A DNA stretch of 64,000 nt from Clitopilus passeckerianus (GCA_944990035.1 CALYLX010000082.1:496001-560000); one strand, 5' to 3'; counted from the first letter of the stretch, positions 35,496 to 47,505 are shown. Notes: generated from the sequence alone by a model not told the origin. Numbers and translations: made by a program.

Positions 35496-37582
35496 CTAAA
35501 GTTCCATTTCCTCGCTGTACCAAGCGACTCTCTCTTCATCATCGCAAATACACATCCAATCGAATGGCTCGTTAACGTCCCAATTCCATAGTAAGAGAAA
35601 GTCGTCGTTCGTGTAGACCTTGTGCTGCTGGGCGATCCACCCATGCCAAGAACCCTTCAGGCCGCCTGTGTTTGTCGTCACAAAGCTACCTTCATCGGGC
35701 TCGACGACCTGATATGTGTTGGAGCAGTTGCGTTCCATGCACCGGAAGTTGGCCACCTTGCGCATTGACGATCTAGAAGGGCCAGCATGTCGATCGTTCT
35801 TCTTGGCGATAACTTTCTGCTCGCCCTTTGCACGTGCTGCCTTGTCGATTGGCCGGGTTTGCTTGACGCGAGACCAGCCTTGGAGGGCCCCACAGTCTGG
35901 GCATTGGGTTGGGAGGCGGTGACCCCACGGACAAGTATCAGGATCAAAGTAAGAGTACTTGAATGCCCACGTGGTGTCTCCCAAAATGTCGGAAGAGCAT
36001 AGCAGAGGCCGACGAGCAGGTAGATTCTCGGGACCCATGCCCAAGAGGAATACGTTGGCGTGGTTTTCGAGTCGAGCGGAATGGGAGAGGAGGGTGAAGA
36101 TCACGGTCGAGAGTTGTGAATCCTCGGTGATGCAGTAAGTTCCGTACGAAGTTATGAAAGCGTTGGCTGTCGAAGGGTGGAAGTTCAAGGCATCAAAGGC
36201 GACAATCTGGTGAGCTTTCAATCTATAAGAGTACGGTAAGCAGAAAGAAAGGACAAGCTGTTCCAAGAGATCCTTACAATTGCAGTGATGCCATGAGGCG
36301 CGTGAGTGAATCCTCTTTACGAACAGTTGCACCACAGGTGAGCAACCAAATAGTAGCCTCTTCAAAGAGAGGGCCCAGCGAGCCGGCAATCAGGTATTGA
36401 AAAAACTAACAAAACAAGGCTGAGGACGACAATTAACTTCATAGTAATACGTATGAAACTTACTTTATTAGCATAGGTAGCACACTCTTCGTTCTCTCCG
36501 TTGGCCAGTTTAGATCGTCCTATGAAAAGGTCGCCACGATCCTCCTCGGCATGAGTCGTAATGAATATTTCCTTTCGATCCCAGGTAATTCCCATACCGG
36601 CGACTTGATTTGCGAGAGTTCTTGCCGTTTTGGTCCACCTGGCAAAAAGTGTATTGTTCCCCATGTTGAAAGATACCTCGATCAGAGCCAAGTGCTTGGC
36701 TATAAGTCAATCGGTCAATCGCCGCTAGAGTGCTCAACTCAGAGATACTCACGTTTATCGAGGTAATAGGCCTTGAGATGTTCATGGAGAACTCGGGGAG
36801 GCGATCCTTCGATGTTGTGGCCTTCAATGTAGAAATGGACCATAAGAGTTTTTGGCGACTCACTCACGCTCGACGTTTCAAAGCCGCGCGTGAGTTTTGG
36901 ACGATTAGAGAGGACTGGAATTTCCTTGCCGCCCTCGCCGCGACGAAAGAAAGCCTGAAAATGGTTTCATTAGATATAGGATATTGCAATTGAGACGCGT
37001 CTTACCCAATATGGGACCACCACACGGTCCCCTTTCCTTTCAGCCGTTTTGCCTCTAGCAGCACGAGAAGCCCCGATTTCTGTGTAGATATGGCAGCCTG
37101 GGCATCGGAATAAAACATCCGGCTTGGAGATCAGATCTATTGCAGAGGAGGGAACCACAAGGCATCGAGTGCAGACAACCCGCATACAGAAGTCGCAGGC
37201 GTACTGCACCGAGCCGCTGGTACATAATTCACAGTGCTAGTAGTGCGATTAGACCCTAAGCAACTTCATGTTACGCTAGAGTACTCACGTCGTTTTGGGC
37301 ATCCACTGATGCACTCTCATCGTCCATCGAAACATCTTCTTCTGAAGATGTGAGCTCCGGAAGCGGACTAGAGGCCTTCTTCGGGGTACTAGCACGCGAG
37401 GCAAAGCAAGAAGATGATCGCGAGGATTTGGATGCGTCCCCGGCCAGGATTTTGGCTTGGGGAGCGAGGAAAGTTCGAGTTGCAACGCCGCCAGTGGACT
37501 TCCGGTACCTTTCCTTCTCCTTCTTCGTCAATGTTTTCCCGGAGGCGAGCTTAGCCTGAATTGTAGCATCGAGACCACCCAT
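35496..37582 (-). CDS. KDZ-cargo Cys-rich PHD-like zinc protein
   Basis: Six exons (about 37289-37582, 37006-37236, 36753-36954, 36464-36699, 36278-36405, 35496-36231) give about 608 aa. A basic, Ser-rich N-terminus is followed across the first intron by HCELC, then YACDFCMRVVCTRC and RCPGC, a PHD/RING-like spacing of Cys and His. The middle is globular (VHFYIEGHNIEGSPP, HLALIEVSFNMG, VAFDALNFHPSTANAF, LGMGPENLP). A second cluster near the C-terminus (CPWGHRLPTQCPDCGALQGW, then NFRCMERNCSNTYQV) looks like a zinc ribbon. It ends with a Trp-rich stretch (LLWNWDVNEPFDWMC). No enzyme motif was found. The PHD-like part could read histone marks or bind the element's ends; this is inference. It sits head-to-head, across about 1.4 kb, with the SET gene. 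Confidence 0.6.
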
Positions 37583-38973
37583 GTTGGCTGCAAAAAGGGA
37601 GGGATGAACGTTGAATGGCTGGACTGATTGTTATCGGCTGATTCGTACATGAACGTGGTTCACGTGCGGCTGGCGGTCCTACCGGCCCGACCGATTTGGG
37701 AAGTCATCAAAGATACCCCGATGGGGAAGGGAAGTACCGGCAACTTGGAAATTCCACGGTGCCGCCCAAAAGGAGGTTGTCAAGGTGGCAGGTGACTCGG
37801 GGATCACCGGCATAACAAGCACAAATATGCCACATATTTGTTGCGTTCGTCGTCGCTTAACTCCCTTCTGTCTTCTCCACCATCATGCCACATGCCACCA
37901 ATGTGGCATGTGTTGCCTTCCGATCCTTGCCGCGCGACATTGAGAGCCACCAGACTGCAGCTGGTGGCTGTCGAGAGAGCAAAGCAAGGGTTAGGGACTT
38001 TGCTTTTTAACTCGCGGTATCGCCGTTGGGGTTCGGGGGATACATTGGGTCTGGGGGATCTCGCTCGTGCACGGCATGGTTGAAAGACCAGACCAGTGCT
38101 GAGCAAACTACGTGTCTCTGACGCGCTTGTCTGTTTTCAGACATCTGGAATGTGTTGGGGCGCATGGGCTCCCCCCTTCCGCTGTTTTCGTTGCTGGGAG
38201 AGGTGTTTGGTGCCACGTCACCACCTGGAATGTGTTGGGGCGCATGGGCTCCCCCCTTCCACTGGTGTTTGGTGCTCGGAATGTGTTGGGGCGCATAGGC
38301 TCCCCCCTTCCGCTGGTTTTCGCCGCTTGGAGTGGATGTTTGGTGCCACATCACCACTTGGAATGTGTTGGGGCGCATGGGCTCCCCCCTTCCATGTGTT
38401 TTGGGTTCTTGTTCCTTTGCGCCACACCCAACTGGCCTTTCTGTGCAGGGCCTAACTGATTTCCACCTACAGGCATTCCAGTGGGTTGAATTTTGACTTG
38501 GTACGTGGCTGCAATGTAGTTGACTTTGTTACTAATTCATTTTGTTTGATATGCTCAGATTTTACAGGTTATATTCGTTATTGAAATTAGTATGTGCTTC
38601 CAACGTAGGCGGCTTCGTTACTAATATTCTTCATAGGTTTCGGAAGGTATATTTCGATGTATTTCTTACACTTATTTATATTTAAATTTAATGTACCAAC
38701 TTATGCCGGACGTGCTCCGGTTCAGCAGGACGAGAGGCTGGCCACCTCTGGTTCAACCACTGAACTCGGGGCACCTCTGGTAAACTATAATGCCTTGTAT
38801 TATTTATTAATGCTCTGTAGTAATTGTTAGTATACTCATGAATATTATTTTGAGTAAAGAGAGCTTTTGAAACTATCGACATCGTGCTCACGCGCTTTGA
38901 AATGGTCACGTGATCATGCGTAACCAGATGCAACGCAAAGTTGTTGCAGAACCCTGATTACCTCCTTATTGTT
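37583..38973. other. divergent promoter interval of the KDZ element
   Basis: The only sizeable non-coding interval inside the element, between the two oppositely transcribed cargo blocks, so it should carry both promoters. It contains a GC-rich tandem repeat (38149-38396) followed by an AT-rich stretch (about 38500-38900). Confidence 0.5.
38149..38396 (+). repeat. four-copy GC-rich repeat
   Basis: Four copies of a 35-37 bp phrase beginning GGAATGTGTTGGGGCGCATG and continuing GGCTCCCCCCTTCC, starting near 38149, 38229, 38279 and 38361, separated by variable 14-45 bp spacers (two contain GGTGCCACRTCACCAC). Confidence 0.85.
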
Positions 38974-40024
38974 ATGCCTCGGGCGAAGCGACAGTCTAGA
39001 ACTCAGCCATTCTCGGGCTTCCCTGCCCCGTCATATCCCGATGGTCGAGCATGCAACAGATTTGAACAAGAAATCGCCCAACTGAACAAAGAAAGCTTCC
39101 CAGCGAAAGATTTCGCTCGTGTTGATGATTTACTTGTGTGGTCACTGTTTGGGACCAAACGCCGAAATAACAAAGCCTGGATACCTCAGCCGGCCTTCAG
39201 CAACACAGCATCCGCTTCATCGCTATTGACATCTGAGCAGGGAGCATTCATCGCCAGCATGTTCGGTGTTGCTAAATCTAACAAACCCTTGGACGGCGGC
39301 ATTGCAAGAATGGCCCAGGATCTGATTTTACAGTTTCCTGCACAGTTTCAATCAGGGGACATCCCCCTTCTAATGCAGTAAGTTACTCTTAGCTGTTACC
39401 GTAGCAACTTACCTTTCATTTGTTAGTTTACTAAAGAGATATTACTTCTTGTTTGGAGAAAATAGTCCCATTTCTCTTCAAAAAGTGCGATTTGATGGCT
39501 CTGACATCGTCGCAGGGCTGAAAACCACGCAACATATTCCAGCGTCAACGCCTCTGTTAGTCACATGCAGCTCTCTGTCTTCCAACTGTGTTGATCATCG
39601 GCTGGCCATTTCTGCCATCCGGTCTTCACCTGGCCACATGGGAGTGTCGGGCACACGCTTAGTCCTTGGTCCCTTTCGATTCGCAAACCACGACTGTAGC
39701 CCCAATGCACAGGTAGGCCTTGAATGTTTCAAGAAAGCTTTTGCTGAAGGATCTCTGCAGTTCCGTCCCATCTCAGGCACTCACGCTGTCATAATTTGGT
39801 CCCTTGTTGACATCGATCCGGGCCAACCGGTGACCGTTTCGTATGCATCAGACAATAGCTATTTTGGTCCAGGTTCTTGCTTGTGTACCACATGCACTGG
39901 TCGATCAACTGACCTGCCAAGTAACCTGGGTCCGGAACAACCGCGCAAGAAGATCAGGAGAGGCGGCGAAAAGGCCAGAGCACAGAGAGCACGAAAGAAA
40001 CATCGGAATATGGAAGGAAAGTGA
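38974..40024 (+). CDS. SET-domain protein carried by the KDZ element
   Basis: Putative protein-lysine methyltransferase. Two exons (about 38974-39377, 39427-40024) give 333 aa. The start MPRAKRQSRTQ gives a basic N-terminus. In the C-terminal half the SET core is clear: GPFRFANHDCSPNAQ is the NHxCxPN pseudoknot motif, VTVSYASDNSYFG provides the second half with Tyr, and CLCTTC is a short post-SET zinc cluster. The order (I-SET, NHDCSPN, then post-SET CxCxxC) resembles the compact Suv4-20-like SET proteins, but the class is not certain. The tail is strongly basic (RKKIRRGGEKARAQRARKKHR). The stop lies only about 73 bp before the TET/JBP start. Target, histone or otherwise, is unknown. Confidence 0.8.
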
Positions 40025-40097
40025 GATTATCCACAGGATGACGTACGTACATAATAGCACATTTAAATCAAGCAGTCTGTGTTTGATCACAACTGTC

Positions 40098-41369
40098 ATG
40101 AAATCTGAAAGCCTTCTTTCATACGTCAAACGCTTGCTACGTGATGTAGCGTCTCAGTCTCAGTCTAATCAAAACAGAATACTTCAGGAAGCATGGGAGA
40201 GTATGATGAAGGCTGCCTCAGTTTGCACAGGAAGCCTGATAACGGAGCATGAGCGTGAGCGTGCAGCAACGACAATTGCAGCTGCTCTGGCCAACAAAAG
40301 TGCGCTAATTTCAAAGTGATGGACTGTTCAGCTGACTCCAACATATGACTAGAGCATCTTCCGTTTGACGCTTATCGATATGGGAATCAGGTCAAAATCT
40401 GTCCTATTTCCGAGGGGAATACCCATATCCATAGGAATATCGAACAGTTGGCCAAGTTTTTTGATCTCCCCACACTCGGAGCTATTGCTACGCCGTGCAC
40501 TATCATTGACCAGCATGACCACATTCTGGTCTGGTATCTCCCTGGGATAGTGGCGCCTCACAGAGCAGTGTGTACCACTATGCCCCTCTATTTGTTCCGT
40601 CCGACTGATTCCTCCAAAAAGCTTAGTCTGGATGCTGTGACCAGAAACTTGCAGCCCGTCTTCAATCGGAGTAGAGATAATCAGAGCTGGCGCCAGGCAG
40701 GATTCCGTGAAGACACCGACTTAGCTGGTTGCTTGACCATTTCTCCAGGGTACCACATGGCAGCCCAAGAGGTGAGTCCAATTTTACTTGATGAAATGTA
40801 TACGTGTCTAATGTATAATCTGTCGATTCTTCCAGAGGATGAATGATCCTATAGTCCCGTCTGGGACAATGAAAGACAGCCGGGTACAGGCCTGGCTGAA
40901 GGCAATGTGGACTGCTGAAGAGTTCTGGAATGAAGTATTGGGTGTGGTGCATCCAAACCTCTATAATGCCTCTATCCTAGCTGAGAAGGCCCTTCCTGGC
41001 TTGCTCAGCTCGCCGGCAACAAATATCCCCCTCTTCAAAAAATGGAATTCACTATTCAATGGCCTGGACATCATTGTGAATCGTGTGACCCCAGCTCATC
41101 GGGATAGAGGTGGATCACATACGTCATACGATATGTTGGTTAGCCTAGGATATGGCCATGACGCACAACTGATCATCCACGATCTGTCAGCCTCACTGGC
41201 CTACTCTCCAGGAACCATGGTGTTTTTAACGGGTCGGATTTTGGCACACGAAGTACCTAGATGGAAGGGAGGTGATCGAATCTGTCTGGCACATTACATG
41301 AAAGATAGAATTCATCAGTATGCAAATGCACCTACAGCAGTACTGCCTTGTAGTTATGCATACTATTAG
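40098..41369 (+). CDS. TET/JBP-family 2OG dioxygenase (predicted 5mC oxidase)
   Basis: Three exons (about 40098-40299, 40353-40771, 40836-41369) give 384 aa, typical of the compact fungal TET/JBP proteins. The C-terminal double-stranded beta helix is complete. Iron ligands His and Asp are in TPAHRDRGG, the following strand is YDMLVSLGYG, and PGTMVFLTGRILAHEVP gives the distal His. The 2-oxoglutarate-binding Arg is in DRICLAHYMKD. The upstream region (TIIDQHDHILVWYLPGI, and the PGYHMAAQE segment) also follows the fungal family pattern. Members oxidise 5-methylcytosine in DNA to hydroxymethyl and further forms; activity of this copy is inferred from intact residues. It sits between the SET gene and the transposase. 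It has no CXXC DNA-binding domain. Confidence 0.85.
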
Positions 41370-41457
41370 ATGAGCTGACATGTAGTCAACCATATCTATA
41401 TCCTCTTAATGATATATAAGGGTTTTATGAGAGTATCCTTACTGTAATCTACACGCT

Positions 41458-44400
41458 ATGGCACCTCGAGGAGCTTTGTCATTGACCCCTCAGCCCAATC
41501 TTGCAGAGATAAAGATGAAGACAGCCAAAGATGGCCGCAAGCTTTTCAGGAAAGGCAGCCGCTACAGAGATCCACCTCCTGATGATTATGATACTGAGAC
41601 TACTCCAGCACCATCTCGTGCTACATCCAGGAGCCTTTCCCCAGAAAAGGCTCGCTTTAGCCCCAGCCTTGATGGTTTAGTGACCAACCTGGTCTCTACG
41701 GATCTTCAGGACGACAATGATCTCAAATACTCTTCTACTGCAAAAGAAGACGGGCACAGACAAACCAAGGTTAGTACATATCATCATCAATATACCCTGG
41801 GGACCACCTAACGCTATTTCATGTCCAGACTCAGAACAACTTTCTAACTGAATGGTTGGAAGTTCGACCTGAGTATATTAGTGCCATCCTTGAGCTAGAG
41901 CTGCTTCCACATCCTACCGGTCCCTGTCACGGGTGCAAGAAAGCAGTTGATGAGGGCTTCCGCTGTCTTGACTGCTTTGGAGGGTTTCGATGGTGCCAAG
42001 CCTGCGTGCTAAGCACTCACACTAGCCATCCCTTCCACCACGTGCAGAAGTGGAATCTCGAATGCTATGAGAATATCGACCTTATCACCCTGGGATATGT
42101 TCTGGATCTGACTCCTGCCGAACACCAGTGCAGCAATACCAGGCTTATCGGCCTCACCATTGTTCATGTATCCGGGATATTCAGCCATCAAGCTCTGTGC
42201 TGTCACTGCAACAACACTCCTCCCCTACATCTACAGCTTTTGCAACACCAGCTAATTTCAGCAAGCATGGCACGTCCTCAAACGGTGTTTACGTTTGAGG
42301 TGATGACACATTATGCAATGGAGTCACTCAAATGCAAAACAACTAGTCAGGCCTTTTATACAAAGCTACGTCGCCTGACAGACAAATATTTTCCGCAACG
42401 TCTACCGGTACAGTCTACTGCGTTCTATTTTTTGCTGGCGGCTAACCTACTGGAACAGGATCGATATCGCGAACTCATGCGAGTTGGGTGTATGTGGAAT
42501 AACATAGTATCTATAATGGAGTCTGGCGATCCGTTCCGAGACCCAGCACCAGGCGATCTGGCCACATTCTGCGTTGCTTGCCCACAACCCTCAATAAATC
42601 TGCCGCATGACTGGAAGAAGCTTTATCCCAAGCACCCGTGAGTTTTCTTGCTATACCTATCCGTATCCGCTTTGTCAACTCCATTGAGAACAGGTGGCTA
42701 GTCAAGGTGCAATACGTGGTGGACGGCAACTTTTCCGCTCAGCACATGAACCTAAAAAGGGCAGATGAGGATGTTTTCCTGTCCGACGGAAGAGGGTATA
42801 TGGTCACCGACGCACCATATCAGGAACACCTTGCAGTTGCCAAGGAGAATACTCAGGTATGTCAATCCGGGTGTAATATCAATGTATGCAAGCTGAAGGG
42901 CAGTGCAGAAATCAACCTGCACAAATCATCGCGCAGTCAATGGAGCCAATACAAGCAGGGTGAATCTGAGAGTGACTGGTGTCGGTGCAACAGCGTGCGC
43001 ACGGCACGGGTGCTTTGTCCCTCATTCCGTTGTAGACTTTCAAAAAGGCGAAAGGTACATGCTTTCAGAGATGCTTGAACAAAATACTCACTTGGTTACT
43101 CGTCAGGCAGATGAACATTGACTATTCAATTACGCAGGCGCTTGCCCATAACTCGGACGGAATTCGGGATGCATTGATCATCTACGATGTGGCGTGCCAA
43201 TGGAATATCAACTTCAAGAAACGAGTAAAAGACAGCAACTACCTGGAAATTCCCAAAGGAATGAAGATTACTCCTGCAGTGGGAAAGTTTCACCTAAGCG
43301 CGCACATCCTTTCTTGCTTTCCGCGATACAGCCTGAGCTTTGTCGAAGGTGCAGGCCAGGTGGATGGCGAGATTTTGGAAACTCTCTGGGCTCCATTCAA
43401 CAAGATTGCCGATACAGCTAGGCCTAAGTCCAAGGCATTTCGCCAGGAGTCTTACGATATGTTTATGGCGGACTCCAACTTTAAAAAAATGGTTGGCATG
43501 GGTGAGCATTCCATATGAAAGGGACTTCATTAAGCTAACTTGGATGCTTGATGATTAGTTGAAACATTGCTATGGAAGCACAAGAGGGCTGTCAAAGGGT
43601 TAGACGAGTGCAGTGGAAAGGAGGCAACTATAGTGCCTGAGTCAAGTATCAAAAGATGGACTGAGGAGGAAGCAAAGGCCAATATGCTTCGAGGAGAGGC
43701 ACTGGATATATATCAGGTACAGGCTAAACTGGGTATGCTTTATACAACTTTTCCTTTGCTTTTGAACATTGAATGCTAAAGGACACTCATCTAGCTCCTA
43801 CTTTGGCCCAAATACGGAAGGACCTTACTTCCCCCAAATCGACCCAGGTGAAGGAGACAGGGCCCCTTGTAGCATGGCTGGTAGATGGAATTGAGATTGA
43901 AGATGATCAGTAAGGCGCATCTTCTGAGTTGAGTTCAGAATGCTGAACCAAAGAACAGAGAGGATCTTCGGTTTGATTTGAAGATTCTTGGGAAAAGGCC
44001 CACAGCTAAGCAACTGCACGACTTGGAGAAGAAGAGGGCCAAGCTTCTGGACCGCATCGCCGAATTTCATGAGAAAAGCTTACGGTACATGCCAGACCTT
44101 CAGCCGGACGCAGATCTATCACCTCCACCTCAGGATCACATGGCATTTGTAGAGGGGTGGACAGAAATGCTGCAAGACATGGATGCTTTGGAGGAGCCAG
44201 GGGCACCAAATAGTGACGATGAAGGTAGTGATGATGAAGGCAGTTCTGTGGGTGCTGAAGAGGTTGTTTTATGGTTGCCCTCAACAGTATCAAAGGAAAG
44301 GATTCAGGGAGCCGGATGGGACAACCTGGCCACAGCTGAAAGAGAACTTAGGATTGGACAGGCTAACGATCGGCTGGAGGGACTCAGGCAGGCTTTGGGA

Positions 44401-45029
44401 GCCCTGGCATGCTTGATTCAAAACGTAGGTCGCAATGCACAGACCACACGGAACAAAACACGCACCAGAAAGCCGATTGACCTAAGCAAGATCGCCGCCC
44501 AGAAGCATGTCAAATCGTACGAGCGGGCCAGAGCTGCCATGATACATCTAGGCGCATCCGAAGCTCTATTAAAGATGTACCGCCCAATAGACTCCAGAGA
44601 TCTCACTGTCAACAAGGATATAACAGAGGAAAATCGTTATGGGCAGAATAGCTATCAAATGCCTTGGATATGGAAGGGAGGGGAAACTATGAGTCAGGAC
44701 AAGTGGAATATGGAAGGTACGGATATCGATTTTGGAGCACATGCTTTTTGTTGATCTAAAGAAATCCAGTCATCAGAATAGGGTGGCTTCGAGAACGTGC
44801 AAGAGACGCAAGGTGGAATGAGGAGCTGATTAAGGTGAAGCATGAGATGCGCTGGACAGTTAATGGGTTGGCTCATTTCCAAGTGAAATGGAGGAAGTGT
44901 GCTAAAGAGAACCTAGGAGACAAGGGACAAAGCGGTCTGTCAACATATGCTGCCAGGATGAGCGCTATCTATGGAAGGCTGAAGGAAAGTGCTGAAGTGG
45001 CGTTTGCAGGGATCATGACTTCGCAGTAG
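41458..45029 (+). CDS. KDZ-superfamily DDE transposase
   Basis: Nine exons (about 41458-41769, 41829-42637, 42694-42856, 42909-43054, 43107-43501, 43559-43732, 43795-43909, 43939-44716, 44770-45029), roughly 1,050 aa. The N-terminal Cys cluster (CHGCKKAVDEGFRCLDC, WCQAC, then HPFHHVQKW) is the DNA-binding CxC type of fungal KDZ transposases. The RNase H-like core has all three acids: Asp in YVVDGNFSAQHM, Asp in IIYDVACQWN and Glu in GAGQVDGEILETLW. Short Cys/His inserts (GCFVPHSVVDFQKGER region) lie between them. The helical C-terminus (LEKKRAKLLDRI, ELIKVKHEMRWTV) matches the family. The join of exons 7 and 8 is one base out of frame as read (CA|GTAAGG); a lost G before the donor would explain it. 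Otherwise the gene looks functional. Confidence 0.85.
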
Positions 45030-45117
45030 CATAGAGGAGAAAAGTTTATAACGGACAAGACTATAAAATTTTGTTGCTGAAGTAGGTCACCATACATTCA
45101 GGTGTTTCAGTGCTACA

Positions 45118-46309
45118 TAGTAGAACAGGGCAAGAGGGGGGTGGGAATCGAGTTGTATGGCTGAAAGCTAGTAGCACAGGACAAGTGGGGATGGGAAGCG
45201 AGCTGTAGGGATGAAGTGTAGTAGGACAGGGCGAGAGGGAGTGGGAATCGAGTTGTATGGCTGAAACCTAGTAGAGCAGGGCGAGTGGGGTGGGAGTCAA
45301 GCTGTAGGGCCGACGCGTAGATGTGTGTACCTGGAGGTATGTGTGAGCTGAAGGCAATCAAACAGGAAGTCTCTGGGCTGACACATACAAGAACGGTGGG
45401 CGTCGGCTGACACGTACGTGGGTCAGACGTGAACGAGTGTGTCGGCCAAGGTTAATGAGCAGGAAAGGGATCGGCTGATATGTGAGTACATGTATAAGCC
45501 AGCCGACACATGGGCATGTGTATCATAGAGCTACGTGTTGGCCGAGGGCAATTGGTGGTAAACAAATCGGCCGACACGTAAAGTAGTGAAGGCTGTCGGC
45601 TGACACGTACCTCAGAGTAGCTTACAGGTATGTGTCGGCTGATGATGCTCAGCAAGGAAGTTGTGGGCCGACACGTACTTGCATGGGCGGGTGGGCCGAC
45701 ACGTAACTGATAGTGCCGTATGTGTATGTGTCAGCCGACAGTAATTGATGAGGAGCTAATGGGCCGATACGTGACTGAATGCTGATATCTCAGCCGACAC
45801 ATACCCCTACAATGCGTAGGGGTATGTGTTGGCTGATAAGAGAGAAAGAGAAGAGAATCGGCCGACACATATATAAGCGATTGCTGTTAGCCAAGGCCGA
45901 CACGTGCGGGAGCATCACTGACTCTTCGGCAGACACATATGCCTACGAGCACTCTTGGCCAAGCCATATGGTTTCGTACATACTGGTACGTGTTGGCCGA
46001 TTCCGTTTGAAGTATTCACCTTCAGCCGACACATAAGGCTATGTCAATACTGTTCCTTATCTTTATGTGTGGGCTGATAAAAGGTCGGCCGACATGTGTG
46101 TACTCATACCGTCAGTGTACATGTCAGCCGAGACATGCAAGCCTCCGCCGACACGTACATCCTCAATACTCTCAGCTGACGCGTACCAAAATCTTCGATG
46201 AGCCGACACGTAACTCTATGTACGTCGGCCGACGTCCGCTGGTATGTACTTCAACGTCTTATTTTCGTCCGCTGTCACGTACTTCAACGTGAGTTTGACT
46301 GAAGGGTCT
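45118..46309. repeat. right terminal inverted repeat of the KDZ element
   Basis: Inverted copy of 30729-31954, near-identical over most of its length. The inner part carries about four minisatellite units (45118-45310) instead of six, plus about 70 bp near 45311-45395 lacking in the left arm. The outer end CTTCAACGTG near 46283-46292 mirrors the left CACGTTGAAG. Confidence 0.9.
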
Positions 46310-46320
46310 GACGTAAACAT
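46310..46320. repeat. direct repeat flanking the KDZ element, right copy
   Basis: GACGTAAACAT, identical to 30718-30728. It encodes the same Asp-Val-Asn in the same frame of the interrupted gene on both sides. Confidence 0.75.
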
Positions 46321-47505
46321 GTCTACTTGGTGTAACAAGTGGTCTCAGCAGGCCCTCAGTACCTTTACCAAGCCTAAGGCGGCAGACATTCCGATGCTAA
46401 TCAAAGTCGCTAAACAGCGAGGTACACCGTTCCTTAAAGAGTAAGATTCGCAATCCACTCTGAGACGTATCAGAGCCGCTTACCCGTATGCAGGATACTA
46501 CCCCAAGTAGCTTCAAATAACGACTCGTTTTCCTCGTTCATCACTGCCTTCACCGAATCTCTTCACGAGAACCGGGACCTTATTCCGACTTCCTCCTCTG
46601 ACGACACCCCTCCTTTGGAATGGCTGGCATTCATCAACGAATCCTTAACTATTGCTGCCAACCAATGCGATAACCTCAGGCTTGAAAGTCTGCGCTTCCA
46701 TTCGCTCGGACAACTTTTTGACTATCAGGTTAGGAAGTACGCCAAGGTCTTCGAATTGGGCATCGTGACTGGTCAACTTGGACCCTGTTCAAAACTATCG
46801 GAGCGTTTGCTCGCCACGCCCGGCCAAATTGAGGCAAAATTCGATGCAATATATATTCCATTTGTCTCTCAATTGGGTGAAGCCTGCCGAAAAACCAAAT
46901 TTGATATCCTCACCCCTCCCCTTCGTAACCTCTTGCGGCAACTGGTGTCATCATACCTCCATAACATCCTTGCGTCATCGTCGCAACAATACATATCAAG
47001 AATCAGGAAAATTGGATGCGGATGCAACGAATGTAAAGAGCTGGACGCCTTCATAATCGACGCCAAATCGACCCAACACTCATTCAAAGAAAATTCTCAG
47101 ACTCGAGATCATTTGGAGGATCGCCTTCAGCCAGCTGCCGACCTCCTTCGCTTTGGGACCATCAAGGCTGGGAGCCCATATACCCTCCAAATCACGAAGC
47201 GTCCTGATATTGTTTCCGCTCAACAGTGGACAATGCGCTTGGCGAGCGCTAAAGCATTCCTTGCGAGTATCGGGGACGACGCAACCATTGCTCGACTGAT
47301 GGGTGATCGCTACCCAGACGTGCAGCTGGCTCTCAGGGGGGCTCAACGCTTCTCTGAAACATCGACTGCAACTGTGGCCAAGACCGCAATACCTGTGACC
47401 CAGGCTAGGAGAACGGGCCTGAGTGTAGCTGCTACAAACGCGACCCAACCGTCGAGCGCCAGAACGAAGAGAAAGAGAACCATCCCTTCCATTCCCCCCA
47501 AGTAA
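46310..47505 (+). pseudogene. 2OG oxygenase-like paralogue, 3' part
   Basis: The C-terminal half of the gene whose 5' part is at 28758-30728. It resumes with DVNMSTWCNKWSQQA in the same frame. Two exons are seen (about 46310-46440, 46494-47505), with the splice junction KE|ILPQ at the same place as in the paralogues. The helical domain keeps SSFITAFTESLHEN, LTPPLRNLLRQLVSSYLHNIL and the conserved GCGCNECKELDAFI. It ends with a basic tail (RTKRKRTIPSIPPK). This half has no stops, in contrast to the damaged catalytic half. Confidence 0.8.

Larger units (their letters stand above)
30729..46309. mobile_element. KDZ-superfamily DNA transposon with TET/JBP and SET cargo
   Basis: A 15.6-kb element bounded by an 11-bp direct repeat and inverted repeats of about 1.2 kb. 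Inside are five apparently coherent genes. Two are minus-strand (32167-35228 and 35496-37582). Three are plus-strand (SET at 38974-40024, TET/JBP at 40098-41369, DDE transposase at 41458-45029), with only about 70-90 bp between the last three. The transposase belongs to the Kyakuja-Dileera-Zisupton superfamily, which in fungi is known to be associated with TET/JBP genes. The inverted-repeat arms are almost identical, including stretches where 85 consecutive codons match, so the insertion is recent. Excising the element with one repeat copy leaves the host oxygenase frame intact, which confirms the ends to within a few bases. Confidence 0.9.
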
